A DNA stretch of 64,000 nt from Blattamonas nauphoetae (Eukaryota > Preaxostyla > Oxymonadida), in assembly GCA_033064195.1 (NCBI GenBank), contig JARBJD010000040.1, positions 296,227 to 360,226 of the forward strand, given 5' to 3'. The position numbers and the translations under genes were made by a program. The notes below the pieces were generated by a model that saw nothing but the letters and a program-made list of their open reading frames with translations, made no database searches and had not been told where the DNA came from. Shown one piece after another: positions 32,601-43,112 of the stretch. Numbering within the stretch: position 1 is the first letter of the stretch; each line of letters begins with the position of its first letter.

Positions 32601-33313
32601 CTGGTTCTGTTCGACTGACGCGAATGAAAGCGTCGGGATTGTCTCTGAAATCTTCCCTCCCTTTCATTTCAGTCGAATCGACTAGCGCTAAGTCATCTCT
32701 CATCGAAGAATCACTCTTTTCCAACATCAAACTCAACGCCCCCCTCATCCAACAATTCTCAACAACAGGGCAGAACGCTTTGGTTGTGAATCGGTGTTCG
32801 TTTGTTTCCTGCAAGCTGAATTCCACCAACACAACATCCCCACCCTCCCTCGTCACTTTCGACTCGTCCTCTTCAACGTTACTTGTTTCTCAATCAATTT
32901 TTGAAAACTCCGCGACATACTCCTCAACAGATGCAATTACTTCTGGACCACTTTTCGTTTCTTTTTCATCCCAGCCAGTCACATCTCAATCAATTTCGTT
33001 TTCTTTCATAGATTCTCTTCTCATCGACTGCGTCACACCGTCAAACTCTTCGTTCGGCGGAATAACTTTGCACGTTTCTGACAATCCCACGACAATCTCC
33101 TTCGACGGCAGCTGGTTTGAATCCACCTCTGCGAGTGGCATTCCATTCCAGCACGACGAAGACAACCTTCCCATACTCGCTCCAAAGCGGAAAGTCTCCC
33201 ATCCTTCGTCATCTGCTGGGAATGCTGTCATTATCAAGCGGAAAACACTTCTCCCAAAAGTTAGAAGGACGAAATCCGTTTTTTCCGGCTGCCATTTGCG
33301 AATGCGACAGTAG
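29678..33313 (+). CDS. Surface gene E: secreted-type beta-helix protein without membrane or kinase-like part
   Basis: From the ATG at 29678, 1,211 residues with a signal peptide (MAFLSWMISFFVISYALMTS). Residues about 80-560 are the first beta-helix-like domain, with the family motif MFSLKNSTLVL and repeated NCxF/SxF rungs (HFARCTW, EKCVFDT, NNQFTNC). Two beta-sandwich-like modules follow (about 600-810), then a second beta-helix-like region (about 810-1180) starting at a GSKDTTACGQSSAPCNSI segment that matches the GTKERACHSISEVF segment of C. It ends soon after with a basic tail. Compared with C and D it lacks most of the beta-sandwich repeats, the membrane helix and the kinase-like lobe, so it is either naturally secreted or truncated. 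Confidence 0.82.
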   Translation: MAFLSWMISFFVISYALMTSQGRLLSPLPSLHHITTRTVPFSTRVKNSWKLEAISYQSNDFYIENDNFSFIGENGTSIVHSTKLPQSKQDIAAQNVKLDHSSFSMFSLKNSTLVLRFIALHVTPTKDATNLEISSSHTDPPLYCANLHSSVLNLQQCSLVLSTQDSPFSIDPSPTDQTAPTAISLISCHVHHIHNHLTSFCSFDNTDHLALYAGKSALATASFTVIGLSISSVLLHTTSGLSFSLRQNVHSPSQSLSTQISNSHFSNITSMSPSFQQRRDLKQIMYGCNISETQNYLYGGILMDFNYGSGLHYVNNSHTDNSSSPHIQPNYNTRFTYKDLEYDGTLKRYYWWKYTEQYPAGPEIDYETAEQSDYIHFARCTWRNIEYSSMTNTHGGVIGIWNAECDVLIEKCVFDTVHIVIDTENDLEAWSACIGFMYYKMYSPCSLTIKNNQFTNCLAETTGAVGNFQYCPYFVFSGNLVSDCASFESNSVISLVDTLVMIISNTIFENNQGIAANSIVMFNKYYYEADEYTFEPLTLHIDSCQFIGGKNNFDINVECLWTPGSPRFTNCFTTNDIAIGFENNDDPEWVMSAEFGPNIRSIDATTLTRDPSQVVLRISGLIPSTSLVHRFVFSSPEFSDVSVDIQITSSSIIHILNDTDKLKFTPNTEYALKSVTPLNLDSSGEPAWFWRLGPYDPISENDIPARFLFPEPPNPVVSEVRLEKASVINDLFKFVVVGKHFRVGWEGHLAIQDVGDVAITTVSLTEAVSSDFGISESSNLKPNKEYLVTGVVFGESRLETDFTPTQLTTPATPTTTTFLTTHNGSKDTTACGQSSAPCNSIAVAYTSATSQHETVDRVILKVITQTTIGEQFSLGSGTLFVKSANGAPPKVTFGDVLSNSPGSSSNGPSTGVITLSGGTLCLIHLTLAFPSLDVVSGDSQISCIIGTGLFEADKVTIKEESASWGVGVSLVGLSAGSVRLTRMKASGLSLKSSLPFISVESTSAKSSLIEESLFSNIKLNAPLIQQFSTTGQNALVVNRCSFVSCKLNSTNTTSPPSLVTFDSSSSTLLVSQSIFENSATYSSTDAITSGPLFVSFSSQPVTSQSISFSFIDSLLIDCVTPSNSSFGGITLHVSDNPTTISFDGSWFESTSASGIPFQHDEDNLPILAPKRKVSHPSSSAGNAVIIKRKTLLPKVRRTKSVFSGCHLRMRQ

Positions 33314-33615
33314 CACGTACATTATTTGCTGAAACTTTACACTACTTATTTTATATTTCATAGTCCGTTTATTCATTTATTCTCAAGTTTGAAAACTCCG
33401 ATCAGTCTGATCTGATTGAATTGACTGTGTGAAGGCTATCCGACAGGATTTCAGACGAAACCGATGAACAAAGTGGAGCTTAGATTCATCTCGGTCATTC
33501 TTCTGGTTGATCTCACCCAGACAAAAGGCTGTATGATTTGACGATTTGATCAAACCATTGATGTAATAAACATCCAATCACCAATACTCACCCAAACTCT
33601 CCCAGCTCGATTCAG

Positions 33616-35254
33616 TACTCCAAAAGAAGCTCCAAGCACACCACCGTCTCCAAATCCATCATTAAACGAGTTCTCTGACCGCTTCGAGAAAACTCGTCAA
33701 AAACGACCATTCTCGGCAGGCGCGGTTGGAAGACTTGAGCGACAGCCAACGCCCACTCCGACTCCGCTTTTTTGTTTTGGGAGACGGAGGGAGACAGATG
33801 ACTCTCACCGACTGTGGCGAACGTTGACAACATCGCAAATCTTGAGTCACAAACAGACTCAGAAAGTTGATTCTTCCAACCACGAAAAGAACGAGCGAAC
33901 GGAAAACGAAACAACGATTTCGGACATGAAGAAGATGATGAAGACACAACGGACGTGCAAGAAAGGAAACCCAAAATTGTTTGTTGGAAAGAAAAGAAAG
34001 AAAACGAAATCGAACGGATTGAAGGATCAGAAGTTTCCAGAGAAGCAGAACAGATTCTTGGCACCAACAACTGAGAGTGTGGCATCGATTGGGTCGATGA
34101 GATCAAAGCACAACACTTCAAATCGTTCCCACGTTGAGACAGGACTTCCCGATCTTCTTTTGATCAACTCTCAACCAAGCAATGCCATTCACACGTCACG
34201 ATCTACAACATATCTAACCCATGACCACTCGAATCGGGAACAGTCACGCGGATTGTCGTCGAAAACTGTCGAACGACGAAACGACTTGACTCTTTCCATT
34301 CACTCCCGACGGTCTCTCCCCACTTGCCCACAATCGTCGGCGGAAACGATTCGAACTGTGGACTCGGAAGACGTTGTGTTTGAGTGGAGGATGGACGAGA
34401 CAAAGAAACCGAATGGCCGTTCTTCTGAACACCACCGATCTGTGCGACCCAAAACCGGACCATCTCTTTCCAAGCACAAGACAGTGCTCTTCCCCGAACA
34501 CCCCACACTGGCGCCATCGACACAGCGCATCCCAACTCGATTTGTGGAATCGAAAGACTCTCATCGAAAATGGGGCGCTATCGACGCTGCCTGTTCCACC
34601 CCACAATCAGACAATCTCAGGAATGGTCATACTGCGAAGGACATGCCATCTGACCGGGTTTGGTTGGAGAGAGCACAGTTGGATTCGACATCCTCGAAAT
34701 CGATGCAGATTCCACGAAGTTCATCGCCAATCATTTCTGTTCGATCTCCCCACCCTCGTCCATACTCGTCACTTCATTATGGGGCTGTGGGGGTTGATTC
34801 AACAAGAGTTGAGAGAATGTCACTCTCACAAACTCTCGAAACAGCTCAACCCAGACCGATCTCCAAACGTTCACCAGAACGGGATATTGGGGGATGCTTG
34901 ACAATTCTTCCATCTCGTCCATCTCTCCCGACTGACACTGTGCGTGACAAAGAAGAACGAAAAGAAAAAGTGGAACGCATTGATTCTACAGCTCACATCC
35001 TTGCCTCACCCAGCATTTCCCACAAATCCCTCGCGTTTGACAGTTTTGCGACGATGTTTTCGACACCTCCTCGAGAAGAGGAAAAGGCAGAACCAGAAGA
35101 ACAACAGTCGAGATGGAGTGGAGTGCCTGTGAGACGGTATCGGACACAGTTTGCACCGACATTGGCATCACTTCGTCGCAAATCTCCCCCATGCCACCCT
35201 CTTCTTCTGTCGCCCTCGCTTTGCCAGACTCTCGCGCACTCTCTCCCAAAATGA
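33616..35254 (+). CDS. Disordered basic protein, function unknown (5' end unresolved)
   Basis: The frame is open from about 33545 to the stop at 35254 but has no in-frame ATG until well inside (around 33930), so a spliced 5' exon is likely; an acceptor-like GATTCAG ends at 33615. The protein is rich in Ser, Thr, Pro, Arg and Lys, with basic clusters (GKKRKKTKSNG) and scattered SP/TP sites, and has no folded domain that I recognise. Such composition fits a nuclear or cytoskeleton-associated disordered protein, which is only a guess. Confidence 0.5.
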
Positions 35255-35592
35255 CATATTGTCATCCTTCTCTGTTCTTGGTTTCTGTGAATATGACCTT
35301 TTTCGATTGCTCTCTTTCCTTTGTGTCTCTTTTCTTATCTTCTGCTATTCTATCACCCTCTCTCTGTTTGTTTTGAGGCGTTTTCGCTTTTCGTGCTTCT
35401 TCGCTTTCCGAGGTGCATCCCCTCCTGATCCATTCATTTGGAGATTGGTTCATGTTTGATTCTCATCTCAGATGGGTTATAACAACTCAATTGCCATGCT
35501 CTTTCCACAAAAAACACAATCAAATCAAGAAAAACGCAAACAAATCTGAACCATATCAAAATGTGATGAAGTTCTGGTTACCCTCCCAAACA
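35255..35592. other. Convergent intergenic region
   Basis: The 3' ends of the disordered-protein gene (plus) and the PatB-type gene (minus) face each other here. The sequence is T-rich on the plus strand; no gene was seen. Confidence 0.4.
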
Positions 35593-37219
35593 CTACGCCT
35601 TCTCCCTCTTCGCCTTCTCCTCCAACAATTCATCAAACATCACTCCCATACGGCGCAGCGCTTCGTCAACTGTTTCTGGCTTCGCTGCAATGTTAATCCG
35701 CACCCATCCGTCTCCCTCCTTCCCAAACAGGCATCCTTCATGCAGCACAACCCCACACCGCTGGGTGATTGCGTCTGTCAGCAGGTTTGGGTGGCTTGGG
35801 TCCGCCACTTCGGGAACCCATTCTCCCGTCCTTCGATCCACGTTCAGCGGAAGCGGATACACCGTCTTCCCTTCCGAGTCCACATACTTCAAGTGCTCGA
35901 TCGCGCCGTTCAGATCAATAAACATCAGAAACGTCGATTCGTGCTTGGGAACATAAACGAGCGACGAGTATTTTGGATTCGAGAAGAACGACCGCACTTT
36001 CGCTGCCATCCGCGCATAATGCTCATTGATCGCATCCACCCATCCCTCACACTCGTTGTACGCCACAGGAAGCGCTTCAAACGCTGAAACACAAAAACGA
36101 ACAAGAATCAACGATGAAACAGGCAAATACGAAAGAAATCCCAAAACCATCCAAAGGAAGAGAGGCAGCAGGGGAGCACACCGAAGATGCTTTGGACATA
36201 GCCCGCTGAGAGGCGGTCCTTTTCCCGCCGCAGAGCCTCGTTCATCTTTTTGTTCTTCACAATCATGTAGCTCAGCTGAAGCGCCGGAATGTTGAATGTT
36301 TTCGACGGCGCCGACAACGTCACTGTGATGTCCGCAATCTCGTCGCTCACCGACGCAATCGGGACATGTTTCGTCGTCGACGCAATAATCTTCCCTTCCG
36401 AGTCCAGTTCGGGAAGCACAAAGTCCCAGTGGATCTCGTCCGACAGAATGTTCACGTTGTGCTTCACACACAGCTGCCCCATCCGCTCCAGCTCCGAGCG
36501 GGTCCATTTCCGGCCACACGGATTGTGCGGGTTGCACAGAATGAACTGTGTCGTCGACGGAAGAGCAAGCTTCGCTTCCAGATCGGCCCAATCAACCTCC
36601 CATTGGTCTGTTTCCTTCGAGAACGACAGTGGCGATCGGAGAACATGGAATCTGGAAACAATAACAAAATGAAGAAAGACCCATTCGCTTCCGGAATCGT
36701 CGTCATCGGGTAATACACTGGGGACAGCAGCACCACATTGTCTCCCGGATGCCCCAACGCTCGAAGAGCAATCGCCAGGCTGGGACACACGCCAGTCGAG
36801 AACGAAATCCAATCAAGATCGACCTCCCAATCGAACCGACGCTTGCACCACGACTTCACTGACTCCCCCATGTCGGGCTTCATCATCGTGTATCCGAAGA
36901 CTGGATACTCCGCGCGCTTTCGGATCGCCTCCATCACGGGACGAGGAACTTCCATGTCCGTGTCGGCAACCTGATGTATCAGTGGAGAAACATAAAATCA
37001 CAGAAAAGGATCAGGAGAAATAGGCTCCAATGATTTTCATCCAAATTCAACACCAAAGACTTGTGGTGAGAGAGAAAACAACTGAACTATCGGAGATATC
37101 GATTTCTCTCTCTCAAGACAAACCCACATGAATATCGGGTCGGGATGCTTCGCTGGATAATCCCACTTTATAGAATTGCTTCCACGACGGTCAATGAATG
37201 TGATTTCGTTGAATGTCAT
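35593..37219 (-). CDS. PLP-dependent C-S lyase / aminotransferase, MalY/PatB type (four exons)
   Basis: Four exons join exactly: 37124-37219, 36681-36970, 36182-36651 and 35593-36083 (1,347 bp, 448 residues plus TAG). The introns are 37,123-36,971 (GTTTG to ATCAG), 36,680-36,652 (29 bp, GTCTTT to TTCCAG) and 36,181-36,084 (GTGTGC to TTTCAG). The junctions rebuild family motifs: FMW plus VADTDMEVP, SIF plus AFEALPVAY. Visible motifs include IDRRGSNSIKWD at the start, NPHNPCGR, SDEIHWDFV and the Schiff-base lysine in SAPSKTFN. Family members cleave cystathionine or cysteine-type C-S bonds to give a thiol, ammonia and an oxoacid. No targeting signal was seen, so it is probably cytosolic. Confidence 0.92.
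36652..36680 (-). other. 29-bp intron in the PatB-type gene
   Basis: Donor GTCTTTC, acceptor GTTTCCAG. Removal restores EANG-FHVLRSPLSF in the aminotransferase fold, and total exon length is then divisible by three. This is very short for a spliceosomal intron. Confidence 0.85.
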
Positions 37220-37813
37220 CTCGATGTTTGATCCTACCCATCGACTGTCAATCATCAATCCGATGAACATAAGAACTCATTCACAACACTGTACAAGACT
37301 TCAACAAACGAGTGAAAGGTAATCCAGACAATGGGGGAGATGGAAATCAGAATAGAGAACAAGAAGATGTGTTGTAGAGATTCTTTGTGAAATGCGATGT
37401 GATCCGATTCTGGTCGAATGCCAGTAAGATGAGTCACGTGAAAAAAGTCGTCTGTGGCGATATGTGAACGGTTCCAGTTTCAAAAGTTGAGAGCTTTTTG
37501 GTTCCCCTGCGATTTCGCTGATTTATGTTGTCGAGATGACGTTCGCTTGATATTCATTTTTCAGAATGGGAATGCTTCCATCGAACAGGATCGCTTCCAT
37601 TCTTCCCGAATTTGGACAAAAACTGTCTTCATCATGGCTGCAATCAGAATACAGTCGATTGTGTTTCATCGACTCTCCAATCGTGAACTAAGTCAAGGAA
37701 GGCGACCCTGATCCCTTCAGCATTCTCCAAACAACATCTGTCCACAAAATATCTGGATTTGTGGAGATTATTGTTGGTGGGACACGATGTGTTGGTCTCA
37801 AACATCGATGTCG
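37220..37813. other. Intergenic region
   Basis: This lies between the start of the PatB-type gene and the 3' end of the armadillo-like gene, both on the minus strand. Only short frames; no promoter motif or repeat recognised. Confidence 0.4.
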
Positions 37814-38860
37814 TCAGAATCGTCGGCCTGCTCTCAAAAGATTCGATCCTTCGTAATCCATCGCACCCATCGAATAGTTTTGAATGCGCCTGCGGTACGA
37901 TTCAGACGGATGCCAAAACGAGAACATTTCCAGTTCGTCAGCATGTCCTTCTTCGTTCAGCTTGGACAGAACAGCCTTCCGCCGTCTCGTCACAAACGCA
38001 TCGGGTCGCTGGTATCGTCCAAAGAACATTGCCAGTTCTGTCTGATACATGAGTGCCGAATGATCAAGTGCGAGCGAGAGGATGTTTCGGGTGATGACCA
38101 GACAAGTTGGAAGAGAGAAGACGAATGCCAGTGTCGGCTCGTGAAAGAGACCGGATCGAAGAAATTGGATCAGAAATCGCACGATGAGCGACGAATCCAG
38201 CGAGTCATCGGGAACATCGAATCTGTTGACACAGCAAAAGGAGATGAATGGCGTCATAGGCTGCAACTCCCGTTCTAAGACGATCTGGCAGACTGATTCT
38301 GACGAAAGAGCCAAAGAACGGGAGATATGTTCGACGTCCTCGTGAAACCCTCCAATTGAACAGATCCGGACGATACCAAGCAAATGCTGAAGCGCTTGTG
38401 CAGTCAGGTTGGTCATCATCGATTGAAGAGTCGAGGCCAAGCGAATGAAGAATCCAGAACTGATCAACGAAAATCGTTCTTCCAGTGGAGTCGTCCTGAA
38501 CGAATATCGAAGAATGTGTAGAGAATCATTCACGAGTGACGGGTAACCACTTGCCAGAAGTGTCAGAATCGCTTCACAAAACACATCTGCGCTCTTGCTT
38601 TTGCTTGGTGCGAGTTTTTCGTAGAATGGCTTGTCAGATGCATCCTTAAGGAGTTCAACCAATTGCTCCAGCAAACATTCTGCCTTGTGCACAGCAATAT
38701 CATTCAAGGTGTTTCCTTCTTCAATGTATTGAACAAGAGAAACAAAAAGCGGGGAAGCTGTTTGGATTGATTCGATCTGAATTGGTGGTGCTGCCAAGAA
38801 TAGTGGTGGTTGATTGGTTTCATCCAAGGATATCGGTAAGTCATGATGATCGATTGACAT
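37814..38860 (-). CDS. Armadillo-like helical protein, function unknown
   Basis: 348 residues from the in-frame ATG at 38860 (MSIDHHDLPISLDETNQPP); the frame extends to 38914 only through a TTG. The sequence is a chain of amphipathic helices (AECLLEQLVELLKDAS, CEAILTLLASGYPSLV, LQHLLGIVRICSIGG), fitting an armadillo/HEAT-type superhelix. No signal peptide, membrane helix or catalytic motif. The C-terminus is basic and polar. Its start faces the plus-strand gene beginning near 39069, about 210 bp away, so they may share a divergent promoter. Confidence 0.6.
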   Translation of the reverse strand: MSIDHHDLPISLDETNQPPLFLAAPPIQIESIQTASPLFVSLVQYIEEGNTLNDIAVHKAECLLEQLVELLKDASDKPFYEKLAPSKSKSADVFCEAILTLLASGYPSLVNDSLHILRYSFRTTPLEERFSLISSGFFIRLASTLQSMMTNLTAQALQHLLGIVRICSIGGFHEDVEHISRSLALSSESVCQIVLERELQPMTPFISFCCVNRFDVPDDSLDSSLIVRFLIQFLRSGLFHEPTLAFVFSLPTCLVITRNILSLALDHSALMYQTELAMFFGRYQRPDAFVTRRRKAVLSKLNEEGHADELEMFSFWHPSESYRRRIQNYSMGAMDYEGSNLLRAGRRF

Positions 38861-39068
38861 TCGGTAATCTGTTCCAGAAGATGATCCAACCCACTCTTTG
38901 TACCATCCCTCCAATCAACTCTTTATGGTTCCTGTATCACTCAGAACGGAGCGAGTTCCCACTGACACTGACAATTATTCGGCCACTGACTTGATTATAA
39001 CCACTTTTCTCTTCAAGTAGTCGTTCCCTCGACGTTTGGACCACTTTTTCTTTTCAATCATCAAACGG

Positions 39069-42000
39069 ATGAGTTCACAATCTTCATCAATTGAAAGGCA
39101 CTCGGCTCTATCACAAAAGCTGACCCAGTTTTCTTCCAGTGCTGATGAAGCAATTTTCGAGATATCATCGCCTGGAGAAATGAAAAGATTCAAAGCTGTC
39201 ATCGACGGAGTTATCAGTGAGAAACGGGTCATCAAATGGACAGTATGCTATTTCTACGTTCGTTCTATCTGATCTCATTGCCGACAAGACTCTTCTTGAA
39301 TGGTTCGTTGAGACCGTTATCCTTCTGGATTCTCGAAGGAAGATGAGCGATTGTCGGTCCTCTCTATCAGAAGAAAGTGGATTGATTGATCAATCACATC
39401 CCTCTCGACCGAGTTTGTTCGTTTCATTTCCTCATTTTGTCCCTGCCCTTTTCTCAGAAGCTCCTGATTCTGTCTCGTCTTCTTCCTCCCCTCCCTCGTT
39501 CTCCAACGACCTGGTCATCTTTTGCAAAGTCGTCCTTGAAGCTGTTCACACTCTTTCTGCGTCACGTTGCATCCAAATTCCACCATCAACTCATCTCATC
39601 TTTGCCAACGCTATCACCTCAATCGTCTCCATCCTTCTCAACTCAGGCGTTCTCGTCCTCAGCCCCAACATCACTCTCGATTGGATCAGATCCTCAGCAT
39701 CTGATTATGTTTTGGGTGTCTCCGAAACTGATTGCAGACACAGCCTTTTCAACATCGATTTTGTGAATACTCATCTTCATCGCTTTGTGAATGCATCAGG
39801 CGTTCTTTTGGTTGCGCACAACTCGTCTTTCGTTTCTTCTTCCGGTGCGACAACTTCGGACACACTGCGGATGGCAGCAATTTCGGTTGTGAACAGCTCG
39901 TCGCATCGAAGTGATGTGGATGCACTCTTTGGATTTGAAGAGTGGATTGGGGTGATGACGAAATGTGCTGCGAAGACAGAAGTGTTGGTTTGTGTTTTGT
40001 TCTTCTTTCCCTTTTTTCAGAACGACCTCTCCTTTCTGCGTCTTACGTGCTTCAGATCCACTCTCGTTCGTCTCCAATCGAAGTATCAAGCATTCACTCA
40101 ACTTCATCTTTCATCCAACCAGCCCTCTCCGAACCCTGACCAAATCACGCCTTCGGATCCGACACTTGATTGGAACACATCTACGCCATCACTTGCTATC
40201 CAATCGTCATTCTCACTCAACACTGTTCCACTCAGCAACTCAAGTCCAGACCAGTCTCCATTGGAATATGGATCAGAACGATCAGATGTCTCCCTTCCCT
40301 ACCAAGCTCACTCAAACTCTTCAATCTCCTCACTTCCATCTCAACAGGAAGCACTCACCATTCTGACTGTCTTCCATTCACTCATCGCGGCTCCTCTCAC
40401 ACAAGCTTCACCTCTCTCGAATCCTCCCCCACAGATTCCCATTCATTTGGAGTCAGATTTCTCGTCGATCTCGCATCAACCAATCAATTTGAAGGAGACG
40501 TTCTCGCCACGCATCTTCGACGAAGTTGACGAAGAAAATCTGATTCATTCGATTCTCAGATGCCATCGTCTTTGTCAGGTTGTCTCTCCCATCCAATGCA
40601 TCGTCCACATGGAACAGTTTGTGGAAGGGTTGACAGCGCTTCTCGAGCATCGGAACAGGAACCTCCAATCCGCAGCCACATCGCTTCTCTTCTTGCTGAT
40701 GACCACGCTCCAGTTTGGGACGATCCACCACAAACTGTTCTTCTCTCTTCGGCATGCTTTCCGAGAGAGATCCAATGTCTCCCAGTTTCTTCTTCTGAAT
40801 GTGGCTGCCGTGTGCCGACTGCAACTGTACAGCTCTGCTGAATCTCCCGACGATCCATTCTCAGATTTTGATTGGGACGGGATGATCCATCTCGACTTCA
40901 TGGACGACCGCGTTTTTCAGTCGTGTGTCGTCCTCCTCTGTGTCGACTTCCGTCGTGTCAGGGTCCTCTCGAACAGCTTCGCTGAAAGCCTTTTCGTTGG
41001 GTTTGAGAAGAATCAGCACGCCATCTCCCGAATTGTGTCAACTCTGAATGACGAGTCTCAGAATAATGATCCATCCATCATCCAACCATACTTCATCTTC
41101 AGCCTGATTTTGTCTTTCTTCTTCAGGGTGACTCTTCCTGACCCACTCGTCCAGTCGCTCTGGCAGAATTTCGGCAGCGACAGTCTTCCATTCATCGTCG
41201 GATATCATCCATCCTTCCTCCTCAACCACACATGGTCCAACTGCGATCGTCACTCACAGCAGCCGTTCTTGATGGAACTGCTCTGCGAAAGACTCGTCCG
41301 CTTCTCACCACACACCATCTTCGAACGTGAATGCGTTCTGTTGCTTGACAAATCACCACTCTTCCTGTCCACCCCACTCTTCGGTCTTCATCCTCTTTCT
41401 TCAGAGGCCTCGTTCCCCATCCCAACGAGCTTCACTCTCCGCATTCCTTTCATGTCATTCTCGGAATCATCACAACAGTCCTGTCTCGCGACTCTTTGGG
41501 ATTTCAAGAACTCCTCGCGTCATCACCTCCTCCGCTTGTCGTCCAGTTCTTCGCTCCGTCAGCGTGTCGCATCCACTCAACCGAAAGGATGAACCTTGAT
41601 GTGCAATACTTTCTGTTTCGTCTTCTCTCGCTGTGTGCCCCGTTTCGAGAGCGCAGAAGTCTCGCGATGATCTTCAGAGAGTTCTCAACAGTAAGGAAAC
41701 CACACACACAAATTGACAAAGATGATATCGACATCCTTCAAGCTGTATTGGACCGACACTGGCTGAGCATTCCTGTCTCGTTCGATTCTCCTCTGCTGGC
41801 AATCACTTCTTCATTGAATGGAAGCTCGCTAACAGCCAAAGACTTCTGGATCACAAAATCCAAAATCTTTTTAATACCTCCCATACGCAGAGTTCACTTT
41901 AATCATTTCGAGAAGAATGGAAAATATTGCCAGTCCAAGTGTGTCGTTTTATTTGATTTTCTTCGCTCCACAGAATATATTGAGTGGCTTCGTGGTTTCG

Positions 42001-42322
42001 ACAGACTTGGCTTCTTCTTCTGGCTGATTCTGTGTGTCTTTCCTTCTTCTGATTCTCACTCAGCCAACCAATTCCTGCTGTTGTGTCTGTTGTGCTGGAA
42101 TCTCTGACTCGCCTTGTGCGAGTGAGTTCAGACTCTGTTCGGATGGAGTTGGTGTGGCGTGGAGTGTTGGATGTTGTGATTGTGTCGGTCTCTTCATCGT
42201 TGTTTTTGGAAGACTATGAAAACGGCATGGCTTTGATTGGGACTCTCCTCGGTGCGATTCGACGTGAATACTTCAGGCGACATGTCACACAGTTCAGATT
42301 CGACATTTTGCCGTTTCTTTAA
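39069..42322 (+). CDS. Large armadillo-like protein, several exons, function unknown
   Basis: A first exon probably starts at the ATG at 39069 (MSSQSSSIERHSALSQ) and runs to about 39227; its join to the main frame (39265-41500) is unresolved. The main part has helical repeat sequence (FCKVVLEAVHTLSASRCIQI, VEGLTALLEHRNRNLQSAAT) and a Ser/Pro-rich low-complexity insert near 40110-40350. Near 41500-41590 the coding frame moves by one base, either a frameshift or an unrecognised splice. A 32-bp intron (42032-42063) then joins FFFWLIL to QPIPAVVSVVLESLTRL, and the last exon ends at 42322. Helical-repeat scaffold by appearance only; no catalytic motif. Confidence 0.55.
42032..42063 (+). other. 32-bp intron
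   Basis: Donor GTGTGTCTTTCC, acceptor CTCACTCAG. Removal keeps a hydrophobic-helix-rich frame open to 42322, whereas reading through gives a stop. Confidence 0.7.
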
Positions 42323-43112
42323 ACCTGTTTTTGTCCTTTCTGAATCGATTCGGCGAGCAGTTCCGAACTCAATTCTGTTTATGGATGTTTTGACAACACT
42401 ATTTTCGTCGAATCTGGTCAAATTTTGATGATTTAAAAAACGAGAGAAGTGCAAGCTAAACGATGTGGGAAGTGAAAATGAGAAAGCAGAAATGAGAAGT
42501 GAAAATGTTTAAGAGCGGCGATGGGCATCTCACCCATCTCCAGTCAAACAAAGACAAAGAAGGAGACGAGATGAAACAAAGAGAAATCAAGAGGAAGTTG
42601 AAATCCGAACGAAATCTCGAAATTGAATGAGGTGCAATGTGAAACAACCTGTCCAGACGAGAGGTCGAGCACAACTGGCACATGCCAGGCCAGCCAAAGT
42701 GGTGTGAGTGGATGAGTGGGCGATGATGTGGGAAATGAGTGTGATAGTGGATGTGAGTGTTGTTTGACAACAACGAGAAGGAAGAGAGGTGTCAGAGTGA
42801 GTGAAGTGACGAGCGATCTTGTCGTCCAACGAACAACAACGATGCTCATGCGAATCGACAACGGCCGACTCGGATTCAGATGAGCGAACTGACGTGAAGA
42901 AGAGAAGAGACGAGTGACGCGAAATCAAGAATCATTTGAGGTGAGAAGCAGAGTGAAGTGAGAGAGATGACGTGAATCACATCCAGTTGAGAATGAAGTG
43001 TCTCAACACAGACATGGTTTGTTCTGTGAATGTGTGTGGAAAAAAGGAGAGTGTGTGTGCAGTTGAGATGGAGAGCGTTTGGGTGTGACATGAAGAGAGT
43101 GGTGTGATAAGC
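42323..43112. other. 3' flank of surface gene C
   Basis: No gene. From about 42811 to 43112 this sequence is the reverse complement of the 3' flank of gene D (63736-64000), so it belongs to the inverted duplication. Confidence 0.6.

Noticed and set aside
39228-39243. A 16-bp intron joining the first and main exons of the large armadillo-like gene
   Set aside because: It fits GT...AG and would link the frames, but 16 bp is below any credible spliceosomal size; the join is left unresolved.
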